Below, one piece after another: positions 38,611-50,026 of a stretch of 64,000 bases of DNA (the first letter of the stretch is position 1; each line of letters starts with the position of its first letter). A program made the translations under genes and the position numbers. Source of the stretch: Pleomorphomonas carboxyditropha (GTDB lineage: Bacteria; Pseudomonadota; Alphaproteobacteria; Rhizobiales; Pleomorphomonadaceae); assembly GCF_002770725.1 (NCBI RefSeq), contig NZ_NQVN01000021.1, positions 30,762 to 94,761 of the forward strand, given 5' to 3'. The notes under the pieces are model-generated. The model was given only the letters and a program-made list of their open reading frames with translations, had not been told where the DNA came from and ran no database searches.

Positions 38611-38866
38611 GCCGGTGCTGATCCGCTATTTCGCCTGGGTGCGCGAGCGCGTCGGCCTCGCCGAGGAGCGGCTGGCGCTGCCGGAAACGGTGGTGACGGC
38701 CGGCGATCTGGTCGGCTGGCTGGCCGAACGCGGCGACGCCTACGCCTATGCCTTCGAGGCGGGCGACACCATCCGCGTCGCCGTCGACCAGTTGCATATC
38801 GAGCAGGACGAGCCGATCGGCCGGCCCCGCGAGATCGCCCTGTTCCCGCCGATGACCGGCGGCTGA
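38600..38866 (+). CDS. moaD: molybdopterin synthase small subunit MoaD
   Basis: An 88-residue ubiquitin-like sulfur carrier that donates sulfur for molybdopterin. The C-terminus ends PPMTGG, with the essential Gly-Gly that becomes thiocarboxylated. The start RYFAWVRERVGLAEERL matches the family. GAGGAG precedes the ATG. It overlaps pgsA, and moaE follows after 5 bases. Confidence 0.95.
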   Translation: MSREPVLIRYFAWVRERVGLAEERLALPETVVTAGDLVGWLAERGDAYAYAFEAGDTIRVAVDQLHIEQDEPIGRPREIALFPPMTGG

Positions 38867-38871
38867 CCGCC

Positions 38872-39354
38872 ATGGACGCCGGCAGCTCCCGCATCGCCGT
38901 CCGGGTCGGGCCCGACGATTTCGACGTCGGCGCCGAGATCGCGGCGTTGCAGGCCGGCGATCCGGCGGTCGGGGCGGTGGCGAGCTTCGTCGGCTATTGC
39001 CGCGACGAGGGCGGCCGGCTCGCCGCGCTGGAACTCGAATATTACCCCGGCATGGCCGAGGCGGAGATCGGCCGCGTGGCGCGGGAAGCCGCCGGCCGCT
39101 GGCCGCTCCTCGCCATCACCGTCATCCACCGCGCCGGCCGCATCCGGCCGGGCGAGCGCATCGTGCTGGTCGCCGTCTCCTCGAGCCACCGCGCCGCCGC
39201 CTTCTCGGCCTGCGACTACGTGATGGACTTCCTCAAGACGCGCGCGCCGTTCTGGAAGAAGGAGCACCTGGCCGCCGGAGACGAAGGCGGCTGGGTGGAC
39301 GCCAAGCCGGAGGACGAGGCGCGAGCCGGGCGGTGGAAGGGCAAGACAGACTGA
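38872..39354 (+). CDS. moaE: molybdopterin synthase large subunit MoaE
   Basis: Large subunit of molybdopterin synthase, which converts precursor Z to molybdopterin with MoaD. It has 160 residues. Motifs are GAVASFVGYCRDEGG, LELEYYPGMAEAEI, ITVIHRAGRIRPGERIVLVAVSSSHR (in pieces), CDYVMDFLKTRAPFWKKE, with the catalytic Lys pair near the end. It is the last gene of pgsA-moaD-moaE. Confidence 0.95.
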   Translation: MDAGSSRIAVRVGPDDFDVGAEIAALQAGDPAVGAVASFVGYCRDEGGRLAALELEYYPGMAEAEIGRVAREAAGRWPLLAITVIHRAGRIRPGERIVLVAVSSSHRAAAFSACDYVMDFLKTRAPFWKKEHLAAGDEGGWVDAKPEDEARAGRWKGKTD

Positions 39355-39391
39355 GGGAGTGCCGGGTGGCGCATGATATTGGCCTCGCACC

Positions 39392-39661
39392 CTTTTCGGC
39401 CTGAGGTCCTACGCCTGCGCGTAGGATGACAATCTATAGATGTGCCTGGGGCAAATTCCTAGGCCGTAGGTGCAACAGTTCCGATCCCGCAGGTGCAAGA
39501 TTAAGCAATTTCAATTACTTGATGGACATCGCCGCTGCTTTCCAGGCGAAGTTTTTCAAGCTCGGGAATTTGCTCAGGGTGTCCTATAAATAGGTTATGT
39601 ATGTGTTTCCTATATATAATTCTGTCATCCTACGCGCAGGCGTAGGACCTCGGGCAGGATG
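39392..39661. repeat. hairpin repeat pair with a composite-element fragment between the arms
   Basis: The left core is at 39392-39440 (TCCTACGC-CTGC-GCGTAGGA stem) and the right core at about 39609-39660 (TCCTACGC-GCAG-GCGTAGGA). Between them is sequence related to the flank of composite copy 1: TTTCAATTACTTGATGGACA and GCCGCTGCTTTCC (39508-39550) against 6097-6178. It fills the gap 39355-39723 between moaE and the pirin gene. Confidence 0.8.
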
Positions 39662-39723
39662 GAGCGAGGGGTTGATATAGGTCGCCCGGGCCTCGCTCCA
39701 CGCATTCGCCGCCCCGAAAAGTC

Positions 39724-40617
39724 TCACGCCTTTTCAGTCGGCGCTTCGGGCCCGGCCGCGACGAGCCCGGCCGGGTCGCCGAACTTGCCGGCGCGGTAGT
39801 CGGCGAAGGCCTGCTCGATCTCGTCCTCGGTGTTCATGACGAAGGGACCGCGCGCCGCCAGCGGCGCGCCGATCGGCAGGGCATGGCCGAACAGCAGCAC
39901 CGCGTCGTCGGCGGCGCCGACGATGAAGCTGTCGTCATCGTCGGTCATCTCGACGAGGTTCCACTTGTCGACCGGCGTGCCGGCGACGTCGACCCGGCCG
40001 GAGACGACGTAGAGGAACACGTGGCGCGTCCTGTCGACCTGCAGCGCCGTCTTGGCGCCGGCCTTCAGCTCCAGCGTCGACATGAACACGTCGGTGAGCG
40101 ATTCGATCGGGCCGGTCGCTCCGGCGAATTCGCCGGCGATCAGGTGAAGCGTGCCGTTGCCGGCGGCGACCGACAGGGCGGGGATGTCGGCCTTCTGCAC
40201 GCCGGTGTAGCGCGGCTCGATCATCTTGAGCGGCGGCGGCAGGTTGACCCAGAGCTGGAGGATTTCCAGCGGCCCGCCGTCGCGCTTGAAGGCTTCCGGC
40301 GACAGCTCGGCGTGGACGAGGCCGGAGCCGGCGGTCATCCACTGCACGCCGCCGGCCTCGATGACGCTCTCGTGGCCGCCGCTGTCGAGGTGCGACAGGC
40401 TGCCCTCAAGGATGAAGGTCACCGTCTCGAAGCCGCGATGCGGGTGCGGGCCGAACGGCAGGCCGTGATTGTTGGGCGGATAGGTCTGCGGGCCGTGGTG
40501 GTTGAGGAACAGGAAGGGGTCGACCTGCTCGAGCTCCGGCCCCGGCAGCGGCCGGCGGGTGACGAGGTCGGCGATGTCGTCGCGCTGGGCGGGATGGACG
40601 GCGAGAACGCTACGCAT
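39724..40617 (-). CDS. pirin family protein
   Basis: A 297-residue bicupin metalloprotein. Some pirins are quercetinases and others bind transcription factors; the role here is unknown. The metal-binding motif is HPHRGFETVTFILEGSLSH in the N-terminal cupin (about residues 57-75), with HAELSPE a little later. The C-terminal cupin has TRHVFLYVVSGRVDVAG and DDAVLLFGHALPIGAPLAARGPFVMN (in pieces), the standard pirin end. The length is right. The ATG at 40615-40617 fits the conserved start. Confidence 0.92.
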   Translation of the reverse strand: MRSVLAVHPAQRDDIADLVTRRPLPGPELEQVDPFLFLNHHGPQTYPPNNHGLPFGPHPHRGFETVTFILEGSLSHLDSGGHESVIEAGGVQWMTAGSGLVHAELSPEAFKRDGGPLEILQLWVNLPPPLKMIEPRYTGVQKADIPALSVAAGNGTLHLIAGEFAGATGPIESLTDVFMSTLELKAGAKTALQVDRTRHVFLYVVSGRVDVAGTPVDKWNLVEMTDDDDSFIVGAADDAVLLFGHALPIGAPLAARGPFVMNTEDEIEQAFADYRAGKFGDPAGLVAAGPEAPTEKA

Positions 40618-40698
40618 GACAGGGCCTTCCGGGTGGTTACGCAGTTTCGCCTAATATAGGCCGCATTTCCGCCACGGCAACTCGCCGTCGATCGCCCG

Positions 40699-42375
40699 TC
40701 AGGCCGAGCGCGCCGATCCGGCCGGCAGCGCGGAAGCCGCGGCGCCGGCGTTCCGCCGATCCGAGGCGTCGCCGACCACCACCAGCCTGTCCGGTCCGCG
40801 CAGGGCGAGCAGCGCGGCGCTGAAGCTGCCGTGCCTGAGGTCCTCGGGGTCGTTGGGATGGACGGCGCCGACGACGATGCGGCCGGCGCCGACGGCATCG
40901 GCCAGATCTGACACCTTGCGCGCCGCCGCGCCGGCGGCGGCGTCGATCACCAGGCCCTCCGCCGCGATGCCGGCCGCCTTGAGCCGCTCGATGGCGGTGC
41001 CGACGATGCCCTCGGCGGTGGCGGCGTCCTCGAGGTCGGCCTCCTCCTCGTCGACCACCTCGGCCATGCGGACGTGGGCGACCAGCACCGGCCGCCCTTC
41101 GGCGCGGGCGAAGGCGGCGGCCCGGTCGAGCACCGCGGCGTCGCTGAGGCTGCCGTCGACGGCGGCGAGCAGCGGCGACACGGCGTTCGCCGCCACCACG
41201 CCCGGCCGCGCCAGATGGCGGCGGCGTAGGTAGAAGGTCAGCGGTGCGGCCAGCGCGGCGGCGGCCGCCAGGCCGAAGGCCACCTCGACGCCGAGGAATT
41301 CGGCGACCTTCGGCACGGCGTAGGGGGCGATGACGCCGGCGAACCAGCGCAGGAAGTTGTAGCCGGCCGAGGCGACCGGCCGCGGCGCGTCGGAGATTTC
41401 CAGCGCCAGCTCGGTGAACAGCGTGTTGCAGATGCCCATCACGGCGCCCGACAGCATGACGCAGGCGGCGACGACGCCCTTGGGCGCGATGCCCATGACG
41501 ACGAGCAGCACGGCCATCACGGTCAGGCAGACGGTGGTGACCGGGATCAGCCCGAAGCGCGCCTCGACGCGCGGCGCCACGAACACCGAGAAGATGGCCA
41601 GGAGCACGCCCCAGCCGAAGAAGATGCCGCCGACCTGCATCGCCGACATGTCGAGCACGAAGGGGGCGAAGGCCAGCACGGTGAAGAAGGCGAAATAGTA
41701 GAAGAAGGCGCCGATCGCCACGGTGAGCAGGCCTGGGTGGCCGAGCGCCCTGACCGGGGCGGTGAGGCCGGTCTTGACCGCCGGGCGGGCCAGCGGCGGC
41801 AGGAACAGCGCGATGGCGATCAGGCCGACGGCCATCAGCGTCGCCGTGCCGAAGAACGGCCAGCGCCAGGAATAGCTGCCGAGCAGGGCGCCGAGCAGCG
41901 GGCCGCCGGACAGGCCGAGGCCCATCGCCGCCTCGTAGAGCAGCACGGCGCGGCCGGTGCCGCCGCGGGTCACCGCCACCAGCACCGACAGGCCGGTGAC
42001 GACGAAGAAGGCGTTGCCGAGGCCCCAGCCGCCGCGGAACAGCACCAGCTCGGTGACCGAGGTGGAGTTGCCGGCCAGGGCGGCGAAGACGACGATCAGC
42101 GCCGCGCCGACCATCATGGTGGAGCGGCTGCCGAGCCGGCTCGACACGAAGCCGGTGACCAGCATCATCACCGATGTCACGAAGAAATAGCTGGTGAACA
42201 GCAGCGACACCTCGGCCGGCCCGGCGTCGAGCCCCCTGGCGATCGACGTCAGGATGGGGTCGACGAGGCCGATCGACATGAAGCCGACGGTGCAGGCGAA
42301 GATGGTCGCCCATACGGCCTTCGGCTGGTCGAAGAAGGCTGGGGCCGGCGCGGCCGACGCGGTAGTGTGGGACAT
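40699..42375 (-). CDS. MFS transporter fused to a C-terminal universal stress (UspA) domain
   Basis: A 558-residue protein. Residues 1-410 are a 12-helix MFS drug-efflux-type carrier (FMSIGLVDPILTSIARGLDA, GLSGGPLLGALLGSYSWRWP). Residues about 425-545 form a UspA-like domain with LLAAVDGSLSDAAVLDRAAAFA, VLVAHVRM, RIVVGAVHPND and RLVVVGD, which should bind a nucleotide on the cytoplasmic side. I chose ATG 42375. The fusion suggests transport gated by a stress or nucleotide signal; this is inference. It is divergent from a MarR gene, and the shared promoter holds twin operators, so MarR probably represses it. Confidence 0.88.
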   Translation of the reverse strand: MSHTTASAAPAPAFFDQPKAVWATIFACTVGFMSIGLVDPILTSIARGLDAGPAEVSLLFTSYFFVTSVMMLVTGFVSSRLGSRSTMMVGAALIVVFAALAGNSTSVTELVLFRGGWGLGNAFFVVTGLSVLVAVTRGGTGRAVLLYEAAMGLGLSGGPLLGALLGSYSWRWPFFGTATLMAVGLIAIALFLPPLARPAVKTGLTAPVRALGHPGLLTVAIGAFFYYFAFFTVLAFAPFVLDMSAMQVGGIFFGWGVLLAIFSVFVAPRVEARFGLIPVTTVCLTVMAVLLVVMGIAPKGVVAACVMLSGAVMGICNTLFTELALEISDAPRPVASAGYNFLRWFAGVIAPYAVPKVAEFLGVEVAFGLAAAAALAAPLTFYLRRRHLARPGVVAANAVSPLLAAVDGSLSDAAVLDRAAAFARAEGRPVLVAHVRMAEVVDEEEADLEDAATAEGIVGTAIERLKAAGIAAEGLVIDAAAGAAARKVSDLADAVGAGRIVVGAVHPNDPEDLRHGSFSAALLALRGPDRLVVVGDASDRRNAGAAASALPAGSARSA

Positions 42376-42420
42376 GGAAGACTCCTGCCGCCGCTCTTTG
42401 GAGGGGTGTGCGGCGGTTTC

Positions 42421-42433
42421 GTGTATGATACAC
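42421..42433. promoter_or_regulatory. MarR-type operator, site 1
   Basis: GTGTATGATACAC, a perfect 13-base palindrome around G, in the 100-base divergent promoter of the MFS-UspA and marR genes. Its start is 21 bases from site 2, two turns of the helix. Confidence 0.75.
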
Positions 42434-42441
42434 AGATATCG

Positions 42442-42454
42442 GTGTACGATACAC
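42442..42454. promoter_or_regulatory. MarR-type operator, site 2
   Basis: GTGTACGATACAC, the same palindrome as site 1 with one base changed, lying 22 bases before the marR start. Two such sites on one face of the helix fit cooperative binding by a MarR dimer. Confidence 0.75.
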
Positions 42455-42475
42455 CTAAGTAGAGGAAAAAAAGTC

Positions 42476-42931
42476 ATGGCAGACCTGCCGCAGGATGCGA
42501 TCTCGCGCATCGAGCCCGAACTGGCGTTTCTGGTCCGGCGGCTGGAAATGAACTATCGCAAGCGCGGCTACCCGATGGAGCGCGCCCACTACCTGCTGCT
42601 CGGCCGGCTGGAACGGGGCGAGAGGAGCACCGGCGAGATCGCCGAGGAGCTCGGCCTCGACCATTCGACGGTGGTGCGGCAGGTGGCGGCGGTCGAGGAA
42701 CTGGGCTTCGCCGAGCGCCGGCCCAACCCGCGGGACCGGCGGTCGGTGCTGGTCCACCTGTTGCCGGCCGGCGCGGCGTCGATCGCCGCCATGCGCAAGG
42801 CGCGGCAGACGCGGCTCGGCCGTTTCCTCGCCGGCTGGAGCGAGGACGAGCGCGAGCAGTTCGCCGGCCTGCTCGCGCGGTTCAACGTGGCGCTGCTGGA
42901 GGCCGACCGGGCGGAGCATATCGCGGTGTGA
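42476..42931 (+). CDS. MarR family transcriptional regulator
   Basis: A 151-residue winged-helix regulator. The recognition region is STGEIAEELGLDHSTVVRQVAAVEELGFAERRPNPRDRRSVLVHLLPAG (in pieces, about residues 55-103); the wing RRPNPRDRRSVLV is typical of MarR. The ATG at 42476 has AGAGGAAAAA upstream. It is divergent from the MFS-UspA gene and probably represses both through the two palindromes in between. A second MFS gene lies downstream on the same strand but is separated by 98 bases. Confidence 0.92.
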   Translation: MADLPQDAISRIEPELAFLVRRLEMNYRKRGYPMERAHYLLLGRLERGERSTGEIAEELGLDHSTVVRQVAAVEELGFAERRPNPRDRRSVLVHLLPAGAASIAAMRKARQTRLGRFLAGWSEDEREQFAGLLARFNVALLEADRAEHIAV

Positions 42932-43029
42932 GAAAGGTCTCGGCAGAAGGCGCGAAGATCGCTATGAGGCGGAGCGCCGGCATCCCTCGAACGCAGTCCG
43001 ATCGATGCGCGGCGAAAAGTGAGAACGAC

Positions 43030-44316
43030 ATGCAAGACATGACGCGGTCCGGTGCGAAGAAAGTCGCCTTGAGAATCCTGCCGCTGCTTTGCCTTGGCTA
43101 CGTGGCGGCCTATCTCGATCGCATCAACGTCAGCTTTGCCGCCCTTCAACTGAACGAGGACCTCAATCTGTCGCCGGCCGCCTATGGCCTGGGGGCGGGG
43201 CTGTTCTTCGTCGGCTACGTGGTGTTCGAGGTGCCGAGCAACCTCATCCTGCGGCGCGTCGGCGCGAAGCTGTGGATATCCAGGATCATGATCAGTTGGG
43301 GCGTCATCTCCGCCCTGACGGCGCTCGTCCAGAGCGAGGCGACGTTCTACCTCTGCCGCTTTCTGCTGGGCGTCGCGGAGGCGGGCTTCCTGCCCGGCGC
43401 CATCCTCTACGTGAACCAGTGGCTTCCGCCGAAGGATCGCGCCCGGGCGCTGTCCGTGCTCGCCGCCTCGACCGCCCTGGCCGGGCTGATCGGCAGCCCG
43501 TTGTCGATGTCGCTGCTCGGTCTGGACGGCATGGGGGGATTGCGCGGCTGGCAATGGCTGTTCGTCCTCGAGGGTATACCGGCGGTCGTCCTCGGCGTGC
43601 TGGTCCTCTTTGCCTTGCCGGACACGCCCATGGCCGCGAAATGGCTGACGGACGGGGAGAAATCGGCTCTTCAAAACGCGCTGGACCGGGAGGCCGGGCA
43701 TCTGGAACGTCATCGGTTTCATCTGCTCGGGCGCAGCCTGTTCCGGAAGATCGGCCTTTTGGGGATCGTCTATTTCTGCATGGTGCTGGGCATGTACGGC
43801 ATGGCCTTCTGGATGCCGCAGATCCTGCAGAACACCCTCGACGGCACGAGCCTGTCGCTGCTCGGGTGGTACAACGCCATACCGTTCCTCGCCGCGGTGG
43901 TGGGCATGCTGGCGATCGGCTGGAGCTCCGACCGTTTCGGCGAGCGCAAGCTGCATGTGATCGGCGCGCTCGTCCTGGCGTCCGTCGGCTGCGTGCTCGC
44001 CGGCAAGGCAACCGGTCTCGCCGGATGCCTCGTCGCGTTGTCCCTGGCGTCGATCGGCCTCTGGTCGGTCATCGGGCCGTTCTGGGCGTTCACGACCGCC
44101 CGCATGGGCGGCCTGGCCGCGGCCGTCGGCGTGGCGCTGATCAACTCGATCGGCAATACCGGCGGCTTTTTCGGGCCGTATGTCATGGGATGGCTGAAGG
44201 GCGCGACCGCCGACTATCGTGTCGGACTTAACGTGCTGGCGCTCGTTCTCGTCTTCGGCGCTGGTTCGATGGGGCTCGTGCGCGCCGATAGATCGGCGGA
44301 GACGATCGCGGACTGA
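43030..44316 (+). CDS. MFS transporter, ACS type
   Basis: A 428-residue, 12-helix carrier. The N-terminus LRILPLLCLGYVAAYLDRIN, then SFAALQLNEDLNLSPAAYGLGAG and VFEVPSNLILRRVGAKLWI, are typical of ACS organic-anion:proton symporters. VAEAGFLPGAILYVNQWLP and GNTGGFFGPYVMGWLKG also fit. The substrate is unknown and no catabolic enzyme is adjacent. The start may be ATG 43030 or ATG 43039. It is convergent with the oxidoreductase gene, 6 bases apart. Confidence 0.9.
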   Translation: MQDMTRSGAKKVALRILPLLCLGYVAAYLDRINVSFAALQLNEDLNLSPAAYGLGAGLFFVGYVVFEVPSNLILRRVGAKLWISRIMISWGVISALTALVQSEATFYLCRFLLGVAEAGFLPGAILYVNQWLPPKDRARALSVLAASTALAGLIGSPLSMSLLGLDGMGGLRGWQWLFVLEGIPAVVLGVLVLFALPDTPMAAKWLTDGEKSALQNALDREAGHLERHRFHLLGRSLFRKIGLLGIVYFCMVLGMYGMAFWMPQILQNTLDGTSLSLLGWYNAIPFLAAVVGMLAIGWSSDRFGERKLHVIGALVLASVGCVLAGKATGLAGCLVALSLASIGLWSVIGPFWAFTTARMGGLAAAVGVALINSIGNTGGFFGPYVMGWLKGATADYRVGLNVLALVLVFGAGSMGLVRADRSAETIAD

Positions 44317-44322
44317 GGGGGA

Positions 44323-44919
44323 TCAGCGCGTCGGCCAGCGGTCGAGCACGGCGGCGATGCGCCCTTCGAAGCGCGTCACCCGCTCGGGTGCCGGCTTTTC
44401 GGCCGAATGGAGCGACAGCATGTCGAAGCGGACGCGCCGGGCGCAGGCGCCGAGGATGGCGATGCGGAGGATGCGCCGCACCGGCTGCCACAGCACCAGC
44501 GTGTCGATCCACCAGGGCGAGCCGAGCGTGGTCACCGCCAGTACGCGGCGGAGCCTGAGGCGCGGCTTGATCGGCCCGAAATTGCTGGCGTGGTCGAAGG
44601 CGATGCCGGGCGACCAGACGCGGTCGAACCAGCCCTTCATGATGGCCGGAAAGCCGTACCACCAGGTGGGAAACACCAGCACCAGCGCCTCGGCCGCGAC
44701 GAGCCGCGCCGCTTCGCCGGCGACGGAGGAGGCGTCGAAGGCGGCGGCGTAGTAGCTGCGGCGCTCGGCCTCGGTCAGCGCGGCATCGAAGCCTTCGCCG
44801 TAGAGATCTTCGACCGTCACCTGATGGCCGGCTGCTTCGAGCCGCTCGATGGCAAAGCGGGCCAGCGACCGGCAGAGACTGTCCGGCAGCGGATGAGCGA
44901 CGACGACAAGGCATTTCAT
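44323..44919 (-). CDS. NAD(P)H-dependent oxidoreductase, flavodoxin-like fold
   Basis: A 198-residue FMN- or FAD-binding quinone reductase of the NQO1/KefF group. The N-terminal KCLVVVAHPLPDSLCRSLAR is the phosphate-binding start (usual pattern HPxxxS). The FPTWWYGFPAIMKGWFDRVW block contacts the flavin ring. ATTLGSPWWIDTL and LGACARRVRFDMLSLHS are also seen. I chose ATG 44919; the longer frame crosses a non-conserved region. Confidence 0.9.
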   Translation of the reverse strand: MKCLVVVAHPLPDSLCRSLARFAIERLEAAGHQVTVEDLYGEGFDAALTEAERRSYYAAAFDASSVAGEAARLVAAEALVLVFPTWWYGFPAIMKGWFDRVWSPGIAFDHASNFGPIKPRLRLRRVLAVTTLGSPWWIDTLVLWQPVRRILRIAILGACARRVRFDMLSLHSAEKPAPERVTRFEGRIAAVLDRWPTR

Positions 44920-45158
44920 GGACGGGACTCGGAGCAGGAAGGGTGCGCCAGCTTGGCACGTCCAGCCTGGAGCGCCTACCCGATTCCCGAGATCGGTCCG
45001 ACCCTTACGCGGGAAGGCGGCGGGGCCGCCGCCGAGCCGCGCCGACGCCTCGCGCTGGCTGAGCTTCAGCTTGCGGCGGATGCGGTCGGGCTGTGGCATC
45101 AAGTCATTGAAATGGCATGATCTCGCACACGCGAGACCGGAAATATCGCGCCAGCGTG

Positions 45159-45428
45159 CCCGGGAATTTGCCTCGGGCTCCAGTGTGCCGAGCTATCCCT
45201 TTGTTCCCCATATATAAAGCTGTCATCCTCGCGCAGGCGAGGACCTCAGGCAGAACAAAGCTCGACGCAGATATAGCGCTCCAGCAACGCAAGGCGCCTG
45301 ACACACCCCTCATCGCCTTCTCGTCCTGAGGTCCTCGCCTTCGCGAGGATGACAATCTATGGAAGCGATGCGCTCGGCGATGACGGCGCGACAGGGACTG
45401 CGCCCGAGCGCCCGGGAATTTGCCCCGG
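45159..45428 (-). repeat. composite intergenic repeat, copy 3
   Basis: Direct terminal repeats are CCCGGGAATTTGCCTCGGG (45159-45177) and CCCGGGAATTTGCCCCGG (45411-45428). Hairpin cores lie at about 45208-45256 and 45323-45362 with TCCTCGC/GCGAGGA stems. Homology to copy 1 also extends left of the element (ATTTCAATGACTTGATG on the minus strand, about 45100). The gap 44920-45500 holds this element and an AT-rich right end but no gene. Confidence 0.85.
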
Positions 45429-45500
45429 TTAGATGACAATATATATATTTGATTTATAATAGAAATACACTGTTTTGACCCTTGCCAGATCGGCATATCA

Positions 45501-45725
45501 TCAAGGTGGGATGACTGTTCCCTGGTGAAACAGCATTTGCCACCGACCATCGACCAGCTTCCAGCTCGAGCTGCGGAGCGTGGTTTTTTCCGTTCCCCCG
45601 CCGGGATGGCGGCGGATGCTGCGGTAGGTCACGAGAATGGTGTCGAGAGCGAGGGAACGAACGGCGAAATCGTGCACTTCCGTCGGAGGCATGGCGTCCG
45701 TCATGAGCTCGCCAGCTTCTAGCTC
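45501..45725 (-). pseudogene. DUF4440/NTF2-like protein, N-terminally truncated remnant
   Basis: An open frame of about 74 codons between in-frame stops. The readable part, VHDFAVRSLALDTILVTYRS then LRSSSWKLVDGRWQMLFHQG and TVIPP, matches the C-terminal half of DUF4440 (SnoaL/NTF2-like) proteins, which are usually about 120 residues. The N-terminal half, with the first helices and the pocket, is absent. An internal ATG (45704) exists, so a short protein could still be made, but it would lack half the fold. It follows the HIT gene by a few bases in AT-richer DNA. Confidence 0.6.
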
Positions 45726-45729
45726 TCAT

Positions 45730-46152
45730 TCAGCTTTCATCATTTTCGCCCGCATTGACCAGCCGGAACAGCGCGTTCAAGTTCGGCTCAAATGGAGGAA
45801 GTTGGGGCCAAGTTGTCAAACCGTCGTTTGAGAAGCGAGGGAAGAAATGAAAATGCAGGTGGTCAATAGACTGCTCTGCTGCCTTGCCATTTGCGCTGAG
45901 CAGGTTAAAGCCGGTTGCTCCAAGCCTATCACTATAACGGTTGAAAAGTTTCTGTGCCGCTTTGAATAATTCAGAGCCTAATTCAGGTGGGGCATCTCGT
46001 ATATCTTTGTAATGTTTCTTGCTGGCGATTAAGGTATGGCCATATAAATCCGGCTTTTCAGGGAAAAAGCAGATAAAATTTTCAGACTCATCGACTATAT
46101 AAGCTCGGGATCGCTTGCTGGCGATCCTGCAAAAGATGCAATCTTGGCTCAA
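45730..46152 (-). CDS. HIT family hydrolase
   Basis: A 140-residue histidine-triad protein; relatives hydrolyse dinucleoside polyphosphates or AMP-amides. The N-terminal CIFCRIASKRSRAYIVDE carries the family CxxC, and the catalytic triad is IDHLHFHFFPRF (His-x-His-x-His). I chose the TTG at 46152 (MSQDCIFCRI), with AAGGGAG 8 bases upstream, because HIT proteins begin just before CIFCRI; a longer TTG start at 46176 is possible. The DNA is clearly AT-richer, with codon choices (TTA, AAA, ATA) unlike its neighbours, so the gene was probably acquired horizontally. Confidence 0.85.
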   Translation of the reverse strand: MSQDCIFCRIASKRSRAYIVDESENFICFFPEKPDLYGHTLIASKKHYKDIRDAPPELGSELFKAAQKLFNRYSDRLGATGFNLLSANGKAAEQSIDHLHFHFFPRFSNDGLTTWPQLPPFEPNLNALFRLVNAGENDES

Positions 46153-46249
46153 ACTCAGGCTCCCTTGCCGCTGCAAGCGATGGCCAATTTCCGAAGTATA
46201 TTGCCAAACTGCCGGATGAGGCGATGGGTTCGCGTCCGATAGCCTTTGC

Positions 46250-48946
<2,697 letters not shown>

Positions 48947-49052
48947 GCGCGGACTCGTCGAACTCTTGAGCGAACGGATAGCTTATCACACCGACTGCGG
49001 TCAGAGCGTGGCAGCAGGGCGACAGGGAGGACGCCCTGTCGCCGATCCATCG

Positions 49053-49988
49053 TCAATCGTTGCGGCAGACGCCGTTCACCCACTTGCAGGGCGCGCCGGG
49101 CTTGCCGACGGCGCCGCCATATTTCGGCTTCGTCTCGGTTGCCGGCGGCGTCACTGGTTGCTGGCCGGACGTGGCGACCGACGAACCGGAATTGGCGGCG
49201 GGCGGCGTCGTGGCCGGTGGCGTCGTCGTGGTCGCGGCGGGCGGCGTGGTGGCGGCCGTGCTCGGCTGCGTCACGCTGGCCGGCGGCGCGGCCGGCGCGG
49301 TTGTCGGCGGCGTGCTGGCGACCACCGGCGGCGCGGCCGGCGGCACCGCTTGCGGCTGCGGCTTGGTCCGATAACCGCCGGCGTCGGGCTGCGGGAGTTC
49401 GGGCATCGACGGTCCCGTCACCGTTGGCGGCGGAGCGGCAACCCGGGGCGCCGCCTGCGGCCTGGCCCGATAGACGCCGACGTCCGGCTGGGGCAGCTCC
49501 GGCATCGGCGGTCCCACCACCACCGGCGGCCGGTAGACGTAGGCCGGCGGCGGCTCGATGTAGACGCCGCCGGGATAGACTTCCTGCGGCCCCCAGTCCG
49601 GCTCGCGATAGACGGGCGGCGGCTCGTGGTAGACCGGCGGCGGATTGGCATAGACGGGCGGCTCGCGGTAGATCGGCGGCGGCGACAGCACCGGCGGCCG
49701 CATGATCCGCGCCTCGGGAGACCAGTTGCGGACGGTGCCGAGATAGCGCGAGGCCAGCCAGCCCCGCGTATTGCCGTAGCCGACGTCGCACCAGCTATCG
49801 TCGTTGAGACAGCCGTAGATCTCCACCGGCGCGCCGGGCGGCAGCACCATGATGGCGTAATACTGCGCACCGGGACCGGTGCGCAGGTTGACGGCGGCCA
49901 GCACTTCGGCCGGCGCTGCCAGCGCGCCGGCCGGGGAGGAAATCAGGCCGGCCAGGCAAAGCGGCGCGGCCAGATGTCGCATCCTCAT
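49053..49988 (-). CDS. secreted SH3-domain protein with Pro-rich tail (paralogue 1)
   Basis: A 311-residue exported protein. Residues 1-25 are a signal peptide (CLAGLISSPAGALAAPAEV). Residues about 26-85 form a bacterial SH3 domain (VNLRTGPGAQYYAIMVLPPG, CLNDDSWCDVGYGNTRGWLASRYL) with two conserved Cys. The rest is a Pro/Tyr-rich low-complexity tail with repeated PPVYREPPVYANPPPVY-like units and a Cys pair at the very end. It probably binds the cell wall. The next upstream gene is a paralogue with the same SH3 domain but a different tail. Confidence 0.85.
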   Translation of the reverse strand: MRMRHLAAPLCLAGLISSPAGALAAPAEVLAAVNLRTGPGAQYYAIMVLPPGAPVEIYGCLNDDSWCDVGYGNTRGWLASRYLGTVRNWSPEARIMRPPVLSPPPIYREPPVYANPPPVYHEPPPVYREPDWGPQEVYPGGVYIEPPPAYVYRPPVVVGPPMPELPQPDVGVYRARPQAAPRVAAPPPTVTGPSMPELPQPDAGGYRTKPQPQAVPPAAPPVVASTPPTTAPAAPPASVTQPSTAATTPPAATTTTPPATTPPAANSGSSVATSGQQPVTPPATETKPKYGGAVGKPGAPCKWVNGVCRND

Positions 49989-50026
49989 CGCGATTTATCC
50001 TCCGTCATGCGATACCTCCATGGAGG

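Noticed and set aside
45429..46249. AT-rich patch as an insertion sequence or phage remnant
   Set aside because: No transposase, integrase or terminal inverted repeat is visible; only a HIT gene and a DUF4440 fragment are there.
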